64,000 nucleotides of DNA from the NCBI GenBank assembly GCA_020726505.1, contig JAHLEZ010000003.1:3286001-3350000 (forward strand). The letters run 5' to 3'. Shown here one piece after another: positions 9,891 through 21,746 of the stretch (position 1 is its first letter; the number at the start of each line of letters is the position of its first letter). The position numbers and the translations under genes are program-made. The notes beneath the pieces are model-generated. The model was given only the letters and a program-made list of their open reading frames with translations. It ran no database searches and had not been told where the DNA came from. This stretch comes from Leptodontidium sp. MPI-SDFR-AT-0119 (lineage: Eukaryota > Ascomycota > Leotiomycetes > Helotiales > Leptodontidiaceae).

Positions 9891-11846
9891 ATGGCTAGAG
9901 CAGACAAATCAGCAGCGATTTCTGCCGCTGTTGCTGCAATTCAAAGCGGAGAAGTCGCAGATTATTCTACTGCGGCTAGAAAATTCAAATGCGATCGTAC
10001 GTCGATTTCTAAGAGGATCCGTGGCCTCACGCGCTCCCGAAGAGATTCCACCGTCTTTTGGAAACAGGCTCTCACCCACGCTCAAGAAAAGGTCTTAATT
10101 GACCGAATCAACTATCTAACAGACCGTGGACTACCTCCGACGAGTTCTATTGTGAAGAGTTTGGCAGAAGAGATTCGTGGTGGTGTTGTTGGCAAGAATT
10201 GGACAGGCACTTTCGTTCACCGCCATAAGTCCAAATTAAAGAGTGCGTATTTACGGAATATCGACAACCTACGATTCTCTGCAGAGTATATTCCAATGTT
10301 TATACTCTTTTTCCAGCTAGTATATTATCCCGCTTTATTATTTTTATCTTTTAATTATGTTCTTAGCTAATTATATGCGAATAAATTATAGTTATTGAAC
10401 ATCGTCACCAAGCACTCTATTAAACCCGAAAATATCTGGAATTTCGACGAAAAGGGATTCATAATGGGTTTTTGCTCTTCTGTAAAAAGAATCATGACCT
10501 TGGGGGCATACAAATCAGGGCGAGTTACAAAGGCAAAGCAAGATGGGAGCCGCGAGTTTGTTAGTTGCCTCGCATGTGTCTCTGCTGTTGGGAAATGGAT
10601 TCCGCCACTTCTTATATACAGGGGCGATTCCAAGGAGTTACAAGATACGTGGGTACAAGATGTTGAGCCTAGAGACAAGTGTTATTTCTCTATTTCGGAA
10701 AATGGGTGGAGTTCTATTGCCATGGGAATGAAATGGCTTCAGGACGTGTTTGAGCCGCATACTAAACCTTCGTCGCCACGGGAACATCGTCTTTTACTAC
10801 TTGATGGGCATTCTAGTCATGTTAATATGGCGTTTATTCGTTGGGCTGATGCTCATAGAATTATCCTTTTGGTTCTTCCGCCTCACACAACACATCGATT
10901 ACAACCGTTAGACGTTGGACTATTTCAACCCCTATCAACATATTACTCCCAAGAAGTCAACAAACTCATGTCGAAGGGATTAGGATATGTTCAAATGTCT
11001 AAACGATTCTTTTATAGCTTTTTCAAGACCGCATAGGAGGCTTCGTTCACTGAGGATAATATCCTTCACGCTTTTGCAAAACCGGGGATTTGGCCTATCG
11101 ACAAAGAAGTTATTCTAGCAAAAATCCGGAAGCCTATTCTCTCACCAAAAACACCTGTCCGAATAGAAAAGACACCTCTCACATCAAAGGCAATTCGTAA
11201 ATTCACGATCCGGTTCCAAAAATCGCCATCAGTAGAGCGTGCGGAGAAGGCGTCTAAGGCTCTTCAGATTCTTGCCGCTGAGAAGTCTATTGTTATTCAC
11301 GAGAACCATGGCCTTCGCGAAGCACTTGTTTTAGAGCAAAAGAAGCGTAGGAAAGGAAAGAAGCTCAATTTGTGTGGAGAGGAAGATACCGGAGCGATGT
11401 GTTGGGGGGCAAACGAGGTTGCTAAGGCAGTAGAGTTTCAGGCTGAAAAAGAGAGGCTCCAACAGCTTGAGGACGAAGCTAAAGAGCAACGAAAGATGCA
11501 GAGAGTTGCGAATGCTCTTAAAAAGAGAGAGGAACAAGAGGCAAAGGAACAAAGGCAAGCAGCAAAGCAATTAGTCAAGGATTTAGTTGCAGCAAACCTA
11601 GGTTCTACAAACACACCAAAACCACGCTTTTCGCCAGCGAAGCTTGATGTACCTAAAGCCAAAGGACAGGTACGTACTACACCAAAAGCTAAGCAACTTA
11701 CTCAGAAACCTTCCTTGATTGTTAAGTTACCTTTGGGAGCTCTTTGTCGTACTTCAATTGTAATGGGAGAGGATACGGGGTTGTCACGTGAAAGTCGGGG
11801 AGGACGGAAGATTAAATTGCCTGCACGATATATTCATAAAATTTAG
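9891..11846 (+). pseudogene. DDE transposase (pogo/Fot1 type) with one nonsense codon
   Basis: Exons 9891-10319 and 10392-11846, separated by a 72-bp AT-rich intron (GTATAT to TATAG). The N-terminus is a Psq-type helix-turn-helix (AISAAVAAIQSGEVADYSTA), then a CENP-B-like DNA-binding region. The DDE core follows: IWNFDEKGF (first D), LLLDGHSSH (second D) and PPHTTHRLQPLDVGLF (third D). The C-terminus is a lysine/glutamine-rich coiled coil. Reading is broken once, by TAG at 11034-11036 after SFFKTA; the frame then stays open through EASFTEDNILHAFAKPGIWP to the true stop at 11846. In the family this codon is usually Trp, so TGG to TAG is the likely change. Full length would be about 627 residues. 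Confidence 0.9.
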
Positions 11847-11975
11847 GTTAATACAATCAATAGACCTAGCTTTAATACATCTTTGACATCAAAATTTTTA
11901 ATTATATCTTTATTTTTCGTGAAGTTATTATTACAGAAGATCAGGTGCAAAATGTTGTTAAGGCGGGATTTATCA

Positions 11976-12005
11976 CCGGGGTGGGATTATGTAAGGGAAA
12001 CCGGT
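11976..12005 (-). repeat. Right terminal inverted repeat of the transposon
   Basis: Exact reverse complement of 9808-9837, followed by the second TA copy at 12006-12007. Confidence 0.95.
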
Positions 12006-12964
12006 TAATGAGAGGCATAAATCGATACCTGAGGCAGCATATCTTATCATAGCTTCGGAATAAAGACTTACAAGTGTAATTCCCCAGAACGTGCCTTCAG
12101 TATCCTCGACGACCAACTTTCGGATGAGGGGATTTCCAGCCAGCGCTGCTGCCAGGAGAAAGACCCTGAGACGCCGATCCTCATTTGGAACCCCAAGGCT
12201 GCAACCTGGCCGGGTCACGATCGCCGGGCCTTCCAAGGGAGGGGAGGAGACAGCGCCCCATGAGGGGGTCAAACGAACACCAGTTGGCAGCAATTGAACT
12301 GAAGAGAGCATCTTGAAATTCGAAAGCGCAATCTTCAAGTATTCGACATCTTGATCTTTGACAAGAAACTCTAACTGGCTGAATATCACGTCTCCCTCTT
12401 GCTTGTATAGCTCAAATGCTTTCTCCGGGGTCATGCGAGCATTGAGGATTTGGGGAAATGTTTCCTTATGAAAGTCGCTATTTTGTATGATAACCTTGTA
12501 CTCCCAGTAATTTATATGGTACATATGGTACACAGGACCGGAAGCCCCACGGGCACGCGGTACGATGGTGGACGACCGAGGTAGTGTCGTTCCAGACTGG
12601 ATATGAATGCCCATGGCGCCATGTGATGGAGTCTGATGGCATCTGGCCCAATGTGGAGAGCCCGAACGTGTTTTGCTAATCGCTTGTTTTCCGAAACAAC
12701 CACAAGTCTATGAAGTTAGCAACCATCCACAAGGTAGAAAGAGAATGGTGCATGGCTGAAAGGAGACACTTACCTCTGCATACTTCGTTCTTACAAACAA
12801 ACAGTCAGAACCTCAAAGAGGAACTTGGTAGCATCAGCCTCAAAGCCTTTGTTGACAAGGCGTAGATTCTTCCAATCTCCGTCGCAGTAGGGCACAATGG
12901 AGTCGTAGATCTCCTGTGGGAGCTTGCGACCCTCATTGGTCTTGGTTGGGGGGAGTTGCGCCAT

Positions 12965-14880
12965 GGCGCTGTTGGGCCCAAAAAGGAAGACCCGAGGTTG
13001 TCGTGTATTTCGAGACCGCGACGTTGTGGGAAGAAATTCGAGCGCGCTTGGGATGCGGCCGTTATCTAGCCCCACTCAATGTAAACAAAGACATCAGGCA
13101 CGACTGATTATTCACGCGTGAATTAAAATGAAAACAAGAGTATTTTGCAATTATAATTGTTTCTACCTTTCACCTTCAATTCACAGGCAACATCTGGAAT
13201 AGGTCTTGCGCCGTGTTTCTTTGCTGCTTGTGTCTCGTCTGTCTGGAAGTCTCAGACGACGTTTCTTCACTTTCGCTTCCAACGCGGTTAGTCAACGTCG
13301 CCGCTCTGCTCAGATGCTACTCACCCTCTGCTCACATTTCCCAAGTTGCTCAGTCACGTTCTTGATCTTCTTCGTTCTATTAACCAATCATAATTTACTC
13401 CCTATTGGGCTCTGCTATCAACCAATCCTGCGGCCACTCCCCAACCTTCCACGTTCCCTGCTGGCCCGCCTCACCCCTAAACCGGTCCTTGCAGTTCCGC
13501 GCGCCGCTCCTCCGCGCTGCTCCATGCATCGCCCTAAACGACTTGAGCGTCAATCTGTGCACATACGATGATATGTTGAACGTCTTCTCCACGTTGTTCA
13601 CCTTCCGACGCTTCTGCTCCCCAAGAACAACAATGACGTGCGCCGTGAGCGTCCGCTGCACGACGCTCACCACCCCGTAAAACGTTGCCTTCTCAGAACC
13701 CTCCTTGATATGCTGCTTCTTCCCAAGGCTGGCGCAGAACGCGACGAGTCCCGCCTGAACCGTCTGCGACAGTGCCCTTCACACCGTCCGCATCCAATAC
13801 TGAATGCAATTCCGCTTCCCACAACACTTCCACCTTCTTCGCGCACATCGTCGAGTAAGTCCGTCGGTGATTCATCGTCCTTCAATCTGCTCTACCTTTT
13901 CGAACGAGAACTTCGTATCCCCCTCGGAGCGGGGACCAACCCCATCTTAACCTCCTTGCCAACACATACTCACCTCACTAATCGACTCCGTCTTCCGCAT
14001 GACCTCAAATCTCCAACCATCTCCCTCTCCCTTCCTGTATCGCCTATCCTCACTAGCCCCGCCCCAAAGATGAATCGCCCGCAAGGCAAGCGAGCGAGTA
14101 AGAAAGTGATGCTTCTCGGCGAAAAACCAAACCACCCCAAAAGTGACAAGTTTTTTTTGGAGCGGAAGAGGGCAAAAAGTAAGTCGCTCGTCGTCCCTCC
14201 TCCTTGGTTCTTTTGCTACAAGGGAGCTCCCAGGGAACCTTAATAGGCCCCCCCTAAAAATATGTCCTTTAATCTCTCCAGGCAAATTCTTATTTATAAT
14301 ACCCGAGTCGAATGTTTAGAGGGAACTTATAAGCCTAGACTCTATAAATTGCGTTCGTGGATACCTGGTATACACGCTTATGCGCACTTGACTTGTTGTG
14401 GCTTATATTATAGATCTTTGTTGCAGCTCGAGCGCTTAGTCCTGGAATATTTTTTTATAGTTCAAGGGACCAGAATAATATCCTTTTTGTCGTTTTTCTG
14501 AGGCATTTTTTACTGGGGGAAATTAAGTTTAGTAGGGTAGTCATATTAGCGCGTTAAAGTGTTGGTTTCGGTATACACTAACATTATATACATAGATATC
14601 TAGATTTTGGTTATGAATGCTTTTAGTATATTAATGGTTTAATATTAAGCTTAGAAATAGCCAGCCTTTTAGGTTACTTTTATGGGCAGGTTTTTTGGGG
14701 GGGGGGGTGGGGGGTTTAGATCTTTAAACAGTCCAATATGTAGAATTTTACAGCCGAACCCTCGTCTTGTGATCTCCCTATTTATCGTTTCCAAGATCCT
14801 CCGAGTTCTAACTTTTCTGATGGTAGGAAGATATATGCCCAACGCCCATGCCTGAAATCCTAGCTCTGTGGCCAACCGAC
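12965..14880. other. Gene-free stretch, pyrimidine-rich then AT-rich
   Basis: From about 13200 to 14240 the plus strand is pyrimidine-rich with many CCTC/CTTCC motifs; open frames there (for example 13638-14243) look compositional, with no motif. From 14240 to about 14700 base composition drops to AT-rich, TA-laden sequence, followed by a G-run near 14697-14712; this resembles a decayed transposon. The last 180 bp hold the 3' end of the NLR-like gene. Confidence 0.45.
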
Positions 14881-17800
14881 TTAGGCGTCCTCAAGCAGTT
14901 TGCCATAACGGTCTCCCGATCCGTCTTGGATTAGGTCAGAACCAGAACCATCCCGCTCAGTGACCTCCAACTTCTCATCTATCAACTTCAACAAGACATC
15001 TTTATTCGGTAGCCGAGAGCGATCGATCCAATCTCTCACAGAAATGGGCGAATTCGGTAATGCCTCCGACGCTCTTTCGTGCCATACTTCCCAGATCCTT
15101 TGTGTTGGTACTCCGTACGGATAGCTACCAACTTCCATTCGACTGAGGATGTTTAACACCACGTCCAGCACCAACGTTTCCCCACCGTCCGGGACTATCT
15201 CTAAGTCATATGAATACCATGTATCATCCGAACAATGTGGAACCTCCCCTGAATCTTCAATTTTGAGAGCCAGCTGTAGATCTGCGCCGTTCCTTATAAA
15301 GGCTTCTAGCAGGAACCTTGTGACGTATTGTTCATCGGTGCTGTTGAAGGGCTCGTTCTCTGCAGCAGAATATCTTTTTGATTCAAAATCACTGGTTGGC
15401 TTCCTGAAGTTATTCAAGGGCACATCATCAAAACTGGTTTCCTTCTCTGATATAAAATCGCCCGATGCTGCGGCCGCGGTTACCCACCAACATAGAAAAT
15501 GCTGCCAGATGGACAATTGCTGGCTTCTGGCAGCAATACGAATGAAGCCGAATTCGCTACCGAATGCCAGGTACGTCAATGAGTTTGGAGACGCGATCTT
15601 CCGTTCGAAAAGATGTCGAAGAAAAAGGAGACCAGCAGCCTTTAAAGCCACATCAGAACTACCTTCATCGCCAGCAACTGTAGGCCATGGTTCCCAGATA
15701 ACTCTGCCAATACCCGCTCCTATGGCACAGTACACGAGCATGATGAGCTTATCCGATTCCAGGGGCATCTCGTGGATGTGAGCGATTCTCCAAAGGGGAT
15801 ACTCCAATCGCCCCGAACATAGCTCACTGAACGTGGGGGAGATTACAGGTATTGAGTATTCCTCTATTTCATCAACATCCTCGTCAGCCCACCTCCATTG
15901 AACTGCAGAGTCACTGCGGTCGAATTGTTCATCCTTAAACTCGTTCCAGTATTTGCCCCCAGGTTTAGCATACGTTGAATGGTGTCGGATTCGCGAGGTG
16001 TGACAGATTTCATAGTAACAGTATGGCGTGCCTTCCGCGTAGTCTTGCTGGGAAAGGTGGATGTGAAATGCGGTTTTGTTGTAGGTCAAGGCATGGTCGA
16101 TCATGGTGCTCACAGATAGCTGCGGAATGGTATCAAGAGATGTAAGAAAAACAAAAGGGGGTGCATCGAGCTGCTGTTTCCGTCGTTGTTCAACCAGGCA
16201 TGCAGCCAATATCGAGTGACGGCTTAGGGTTTTTCCTTCTATCTCCCTTCCTTTATCATCTTTGCTGCCATTTTTTCGATCCACATCCCACCAATAATGT
16301 TTCATACTCGCGAGTTTTAGTTGGGACAGCGCCACCACGTCGTTAAAGGACTTCTCGCACAGTTCAACACGAACCTTGTCCTGTTTGAGAAAGTCTCCTA
16401 CGGATCGATGGATGAAATTAATGTCTCCTGCCTTGTCCGGTTCCAAAAGTCCTCTGCAGGCCCCCCTCAGTCGCCGCCTGGCACGAACCTCGCTCTCTCT
16501 GACCGTCTCAGTTTCCGGATGTGGGAACTGTGCATCCTCGGCAAACCGTGGATCGGCCACGTAGTCCTCAAGGAAGTAGAAATCACCTAAGTTGAGCCAT
16601 AATTGCATAGATTTGGCCGCTGGAGTCATGCCCAAATATTGGAGAAGAGACGCCGTATGGCCCACTAGTCGGCGATCTTCCGATCCGAGAGTATCCAGAA
16701 TTCTTTGAAATAGTTGGTCCAGTTCAATCGGGAGCGACTCAACCTCGCCAATCAATCCAGAAAACTTAACCCCATCATCTGATAGCTTGCGAATTTTCTG
16801 AACAACCAAGACAACCCAGAGGAATACGCCTTCAGCCTTCTTGGTGATGGATAAGGCGAGCTGCCGGCGTTCTAACTGGGTTCCTACGGACTGCAGACTT
16901 CCCTGGACATATTTCTTCATGTCTGACTTGGTCAACTCGTGAAGATAGAACCTGGTATCCTCGGAGAACATGTCCATGAACGGATTCTCCATGCGACTCG
17001 AGACACATATTTTGAAGCTGCCTGAGCTGCTGTTGGCTAAATCCATCAAGGCCCCAACCATCTCGCGCCGGTCAACTGAAGTGGTGGCCTGGTACTCGTC
17101 GAGGCCGTCGATGAAGAAGCTAAAGCAGCATCCATCAAAGGAATTGTCCTCGTGCTCCGTTGACAGGCGTTTAAAGGCCTGCTTGATGTCATCGTCAGGA
17201 ATTTCCAGGGCTGTATGGAGATTTGGCAGTGAAAGGGCCTTGGTCCATTGGTCTGGGAGAAGATTTTGCATAAGATCTGGGCTTGATGTCAGGATCTGAT
17301 GCAGGAGAGTTCTATACAGGCCCATTAAAGACTTCTGCCGAGGATCTGAGCCAAGGGCATAGAAGAAAAAATCGGCTATAATGAGCTTTCGTCCCCCTTT
17401 GACCTCTAATTGGCCGTTAGCTAAAGAGAGAGAAAAAGACCACGAAAAGCCTCTTAGGTGGATTTGACCTACGCATCCACTTGATCAGCTCAGCTTTGGT
17501 CTTCTTATATCTACACAACTTCTTCACTAGTACACGTTAGTCTCCAGTATCGATAGTCTTTCCCAGTCAATTCCCGTGCCTCCTTGGCAGGAACAGAGGA
17601 ACCGAAAAAGGCTCTGAGAAACAAAAAAATATGCCGGGAACAAGGGCACTTTGCCACTTACTTAGCGTAGACTTGCCCGAGCCAAGTTTGCCGCATATGT
17701 GGAAGATGCCGTCTCCGGATGATAGCCATTGAGTAAACTTGGTGGCCTCTACAGATTCCCCATTGAGGTCCAAAACCCATTCGAGTGTATCCTGAAAGGG

Positions 17801-18573
17801 ACTATTGATGTCCTGATAGCGGTATGACATATCTTCGAATCCTGCCTTGATTCCTCTCAGGATTCGGTCTTGTGCAAACTCATTTAAAGTGTCCTGTCCA
17901 TCACGTAACAGATCTTTCAACTGAGTCAGGGCTTGGTCGCTGATGCAGTCAACCTTCATAGTCGTCATATCCTTCATAGTCTGCCTTACTTGAGTGATAG
18001 AGAGCTCAAGTTGAGTCATCTTAACCCCATCCTCTTTGGAAATCGCTAGTAGGGTTTTGAGATTTTCTCTGCCTATGTGTTAGTCATTCTGTTGTTGAGA
18101 TCTCAATCTTTCCCACGTTTTGCAATCCGCCAGTTTCACACTTACCTAGATAAGGCGGCAATGTGGAAATGGAGCTGATCGCGGCAGCGTTGAAGTTGCT
18201 TCTCCAGGTCTTTAATCTTCGGTTCAAGCACTAATGTTTTCAATGCTGCAAGGCTGCTCTGGGCCTTGGATTTACGCCGTTTGGGCTTAAGGGTCTGCAG
18301 CACATTTTTGAGATCATTTGTCAGCTTATCGCACTCCTGAGCCAAGGTGAGAAGAGTTCTGTCCTCGTCGCTCAGCGGAGGCTGATGGGTGCGAACTATG
18401 CGGTTCGATATAGAGTTCATGCTATCAGCCAACTCCAATCGTATCTGTGTCTCTTCTGAACACCCTTCAACCGAGTTGTAGAGCATCCATGATAGTTTCA
18501 GAATCTTCTCCGCAGCGCCGACAAATGAGAGGATCCCGGAGACGAGACCGATCGCGGTAACGGGGTCAATCAT
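14881..18573 (-). CDS. NACHT-domain NLR-like protein
   Basis: Four exons, 18573-18146, 18068-17662, 17526-17473 and 17420-14881, join in phase to 1,142 residues. Fungal NLR-like proteins are STAND NTPases thought to sense non-self and trigger cell death. The N-terminus (MIDPVTAIGLVSGILSFVGAA, then two helical stretches to about residue 220) is the helical N-terminal region common in fungal NACHT proteins. The Walker A motif is GKLGSGKST (about 269-277), interrupted right after by an intron; a 54-bp exon codes MKKLCRYKKTKAELIKWM. Then come GGRKLIIADFFFYALG, the Walker B FFIDGLDEY (about 398-406), and a sensor-like KICVSSRMENPF. The remaining 600 residues show no WD, ankyrin or TPR repeats. No stop or frameshift is seen, so the gene looks functional. 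The alternative start at 18690 would add 39 unlike residues. Confidence 0.88.
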
Positions 18574-19623
18574 TGCTGTGAGGTCGGCGGGCAGTTGTTG
18601 AAGGAGAACGCCGATAATTATTACATTGAATACAGCTGAGTAGACATCGACAGAGGGACGTTCCTCACCGGACCAATGCGCCTCCTGCAAGGATGCCTAC
18701 AAGGCTTTGTTGAGTGTTCACAGCGAAACACGAATTGAAACAGGGGTTATTCATCACTTGTCGCTTGCACCACTTTGGGATATGTTGGAAACTGGGATAT
18801 CCGTCTACGTCGGCCATAAAGCCGAGAGAAAGATACCGCATACTTGTATTTTCTTCTTTTTAAGGAGAGTATCACGTTCTGTTACCTAAATTCCCGTGCC
18901 GCCAAGAAATCAGTTCTCCCACAGCTTTTTCTGGTGGTGGTAGATGAAATTTGTGGGTCTCACAGCCCTGCAGGGATCTCCCTCAGCACTGATGCCTGGT
19001 GGCCTGGGGCACCTAATCCACTGAGCTCCTGACCTTTTAAGCGACATGCGGAGAGCCAGCTTCAGAGCCCGAAAATGTTCAGTCCGCATGAATGTGGAAA
19101 GAATTCGGAAAGCGCGAGGGACTACCAGTTTGAACGTGGAAGGTTTCCACGTGTCGTGCTGTTATTCCAGAGTAAATGTTAAATTTCTTTACAGAAAGTG
19201 ATCCTTAAGCAAGTATTTGATATTTTGACCCATGTGATTGATGTATTGATGAAGCTAAGACTGAAACTATATAGATATTTTGAGTCAGTCTTTCTCCCTT
19301 TTCAAATTTTGGAGCGTTCAAGTCCCTGGAAGAAGATTGGTCTACTGAGGCCGTTCTCAGATTGGCCTAGTAGGGTCACAATTGGGCTTTTGGTTAGACG
19401 TCGCCGTAATCCCCAACGTTGTCTTCTCTCCGTGCTCGAAATTGTCTCGTCCGGCCCAGTGCTGTTCTCATTATCGGATATTCTAGGAACGAAACAAAAC
19501 AGAACAATTCAGGGTATTGGCGAGAGTAGTAGAAAGCCACGGCAATATCCTAGCTTCCACTTGACACATTCAACCAAAGGGTCGAGATCGGTGGTACCAC
19601 ATTCTCTCTACAGGCCTCAATAA

Positions 19624-19726
19624 ATGTTAAATGGTCGGACCAATTGAACACCAAGATCTAGTATCATCACCAGGTGATTGGTCAGTCCACGCTCAAAGTC
19701 CCACTGGAACTGGTGACATTTAACAT
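19624..19726. repeat. 103-bp unit with 10-bp terminal inverted repeats
   Basis: ATGTTAAATG at 19624-19633 is mirrored by CATTTAACAT at 19717-19726. Inside, GGACCAAT and ATTGGTC form a second inverted pair, so the unit can fold into a hairpin. It looks like a tiny non-autonomous inverted-repeat element; the family is unknown. Confidence 0.4.
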
Positions 19727-20190
19727 CTATTCCGGTCTGGGGGTAGTATGGCTACTGTTTCAGCAGAAGGCACAATCAAATCGCGTGATATCTTTAACTA
19801 CCTGCCCTTGCCTCGTTGCTGTCTTGTATCTTTCGGCAAAATCCAAATGGCGGAAACGCGTCTTGACTTTGCTTTACAGCGTAGTACCTGTAGGAGGAGA
19901 GTGACATTACCTTTTTTTTTTTTTTTCGAGAGAGAGAGATAGAGGGTTGCATGTTGAGGAGGAAGTGGTCGATTCGGCTCGATGTTTCCGTCTTGCTTGA
20001 TAATGCTGAAAACCCACAATCCACTGCCGTCCGTTGGCAAAATGGGATTACTGATCATGTTTTAGCTGGACACGGATCACTAATCGCAGTTCGGTGCAAA
20101 CTAGCTATCTGTCCGACTGCTCTACCCTCATTACCCTCCCGATTGACGCAGATCACATATCTGTCCGACTGTTACGCTGCCCTCCCCCTA

Positions 20191-20407
20191 GTTTAAATGT
20201 TAAACAAAATATATATAAATTTTTTTTTTTTTTTTTTTTTTTTTGAGAAATTGGAAACCAAGCTAAAAATTAGCCTGATATAAAGACAAGGGTGGCTTTA
20301 AAAGGTTCAAGAGAGCCATCGCGGCCGAGTACCATTATAGTTATTGGACATACACCTGTATTACTGCAGACACTGGCTCCAATTTCCCCGAGGTCTAACA
20401 ATTAAAC
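20191..20407. repeat. Copy 1 of a diverged repeat, TTAAATGTTAAA ends
   Basis: Starts at TTTAAATGTTAAAC and ends at CTAACAATTAAAC. The interior around 20282-20312 (AAAGACAAGGGTGG, then AAGGTTCAAGA) matches copy 2 at 21004-21037, and the right part (TTGGACATACACC, then CACTGGCTCCAATTTCC) matches 21079-21124. Confidence 0.45.
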
Positions 20408-20875
20408 AAGAGACAGGGGTTGCTCCAGTACAGCCCCTTACAACGTAGTTTCGAAATACTTGTCTTTGGTTTGGATAAGGTTACGTCTGTTTCTTTTGTA
20501 TTAAGGCCTGTGCTGAATGAATATTAGTATGTAAAGAAGCTCATGGGAATGCTGTTAACCCTGAGAATTACCTTCAAAAGAAAGTTGCGCACAGCCTCTG
20601 GTGGACCTTGTAGTAACATGATATTTCGAGTCTTAGCACGTACAGGCTGTAGAACAGCAAGTTTAGTAATCATTCTGGTGAAACTTTAAAATCTTCAAAT
20701 CTCCACTTCTGGGGAAACTCAATGGGACACGACATGTTTTGTAATCATCGGTACGGCTAGTTTTACACCCCTGAGAAGCATTTGGAATTACTTGCCTGCT
20801 GCATATGTGGTCGAAGGTGGAGAGGCGGGGAAAGAGCTTGATAGTAGTATCTCCTCTACTAACCACCCCCCCTGA

Positions 20876-21137
20876 ATAATGTTAAATGTCAACATTTGCG
20901 GGTCGGTGGCACAAACAGCTTACAACTATGGGTTATACAAAATATTATTATACAAGTATACCCTGGGACATGGTCAAGCACGAGCCAAAATCAGGTCCGT
21001 TGTAAAGACAAGGGTGGTTATAGTAGAAGGTTCAAGATAGAGTTAAAGCCCTACTTAAGGCTAAGAATCGGCAGATTTGTTGGATAGACACCCTGGAAGA
21101 CTACCCGCACTGGTTCCAGTTTTCCTAACATTTAACG
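20876..21137. repeat. Copy 2 of the diverged repeat
   Basis: Starts at AATGTTAAATGTCAAC and ends at CTAACATTTAACG, an imperfect inverted pair. It shares several blocks with copy 1 in the same order but differs by many substitutions and small indels, so both are old. Confidence 0.45.
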
Positions 21138-21746
21138 TTTGTTAAGGGGGGGGGGGATAGTAGTACTATTGAATACGAGTACGACTGCAGAATTAGATAC
21201 GGATGATATGGGGCTGCCATTGACTAGATTCTACTGTCTGAACGTCTCGTCTCTCAACCAAGCAATTCTTGATGGATGTGGTTCCAGATCTAAGCTCTGC
21301 CCACGGGATCCATTGACTGTTCTTACAAGCCTAAGAGAGCACATAGGTGCACCCTTGCCTAACAATGAAAAGGAATGGAGAGTATTCAGGTGACTGTGCG
21401 TTGAGAACGGTGACGCGTAGTGGTTGCAGTGAATGGCCGAACATTTCAAACTTAAATTTCCACGTAGCGACACAGGCACTTATTTCCCAAGGTACCCAGA
21501 CCAACTGAACTCAGAGGCGTGGATTACTGATACGATGCGGAGTTAGAAGGCTAGGATACCTCAGCTGATTAATAGAACTAGCCGGGTTCGAAAATCAACA
21601 AACTACAAGAGTTGGGGTGCTTTTCAACTTCTTTCCATCTTCCTTAGGATCGTGATAAAGTAAATACTTCCAAGCTTCCACATTTTTAAATCATTTCTAC
21701 CGCAACACCAATTCAACCAAAGCTCAAAAATATCGAATCAAGAATC

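Larger units (their letters stand above)
9808..12005 (+). mobile_element. pogo/Fot1-type (Tc1-mariner) DNA transposon, 2,198 bp
   Basis: Ends are exact: 30-bp perfect terminal inverted repeats starting ACCGGTTTCCC, flanked by TA on both sides (9806-9807 and 12006-12007), the target duplication of the Tc1-mariner superfamily. Beyond 30 bp the inverted similarity continues imperfectly (AATCCCACC against AATCCCGCC). It carries one transposase gene on the plus strand, antisense to the F-box host gene, and an AT-rich tail. The identical repeats point to a young insertion, but the transposase has a stop codon, so this copy would need help from another element to move. Confidence 0.95.
8797..12964 (-). 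pseudogene. F-box protein gene, broken and split by a transposon
   Basis: Minus-strand gene in pieces: exon 1 12964-12774, exon 2 12707-12072, exon 3 9756-8797. Exon 1 carries an F-box-like motif (LPQEIYDSIVPYCDGDWKNL, then RLVNKGFEADATKFLFEVL). Exon 2 has the matching SENKRLAKHVRALHIG and NYWEYKVIIQNSDFHKE regions; exon 3 has the C-terminal repeat-like part (LHIPFEDDEERDNRL). Such proteins are substrate adaptors of SCF ubiquitin ligases. Three lesions are visible. Codon 58 is TAA (12791-12793), followed in the same frame by ERSMQR up to a good GTAAGT donor that joins in phase to LVVVSENK. Exon 2 changes frame between about 12590 and 12530 (one base lost), and adding one base makes the exon 2/3 phase fit. 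A 2.2-kb transposon lies in the last intron (donor 12071, acceptor 9757). Without the insert that intron would be about 117 bp. Confidence 0.75.
18574..21746. other. Gene-poor 3.1-kb stretch with small repeats
   Basis: No gene can be supported. The motif TAAATGTTAAA recurs in both orientations (about 19173, 19622, 19718, 20195, 20880, 21127) and bounds three repeat units listed separately. A T-run of about 24 lies at 20221-20244, a CT/GA purine run near 19910-19945 and a G-run at 21146-21154. The last 100 bp are the promoter of the reductase gene at 21747. Confidence 0.5.

Noticed and set aside
11973..12070. Short intron donor at 12071 with acceptor near 12029 in the F-box gene
   Set aside because: It gives a 43-bp intron and a following exon that soon meets a stop; the longer intron reaching 9757 keeps phase and known sequence.
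13638..14243. Plus-strand ORF of 201 residues
   Set aside because: Pyrimidine-rich, low-complexity, with no motif, splice support or start context; probably compositional.
21537..21600. GGTTCGAAA stretch considered as the T-loop of a tRNA
   Set aside because: No acceptor, D or anticodon stem could be formed around it.
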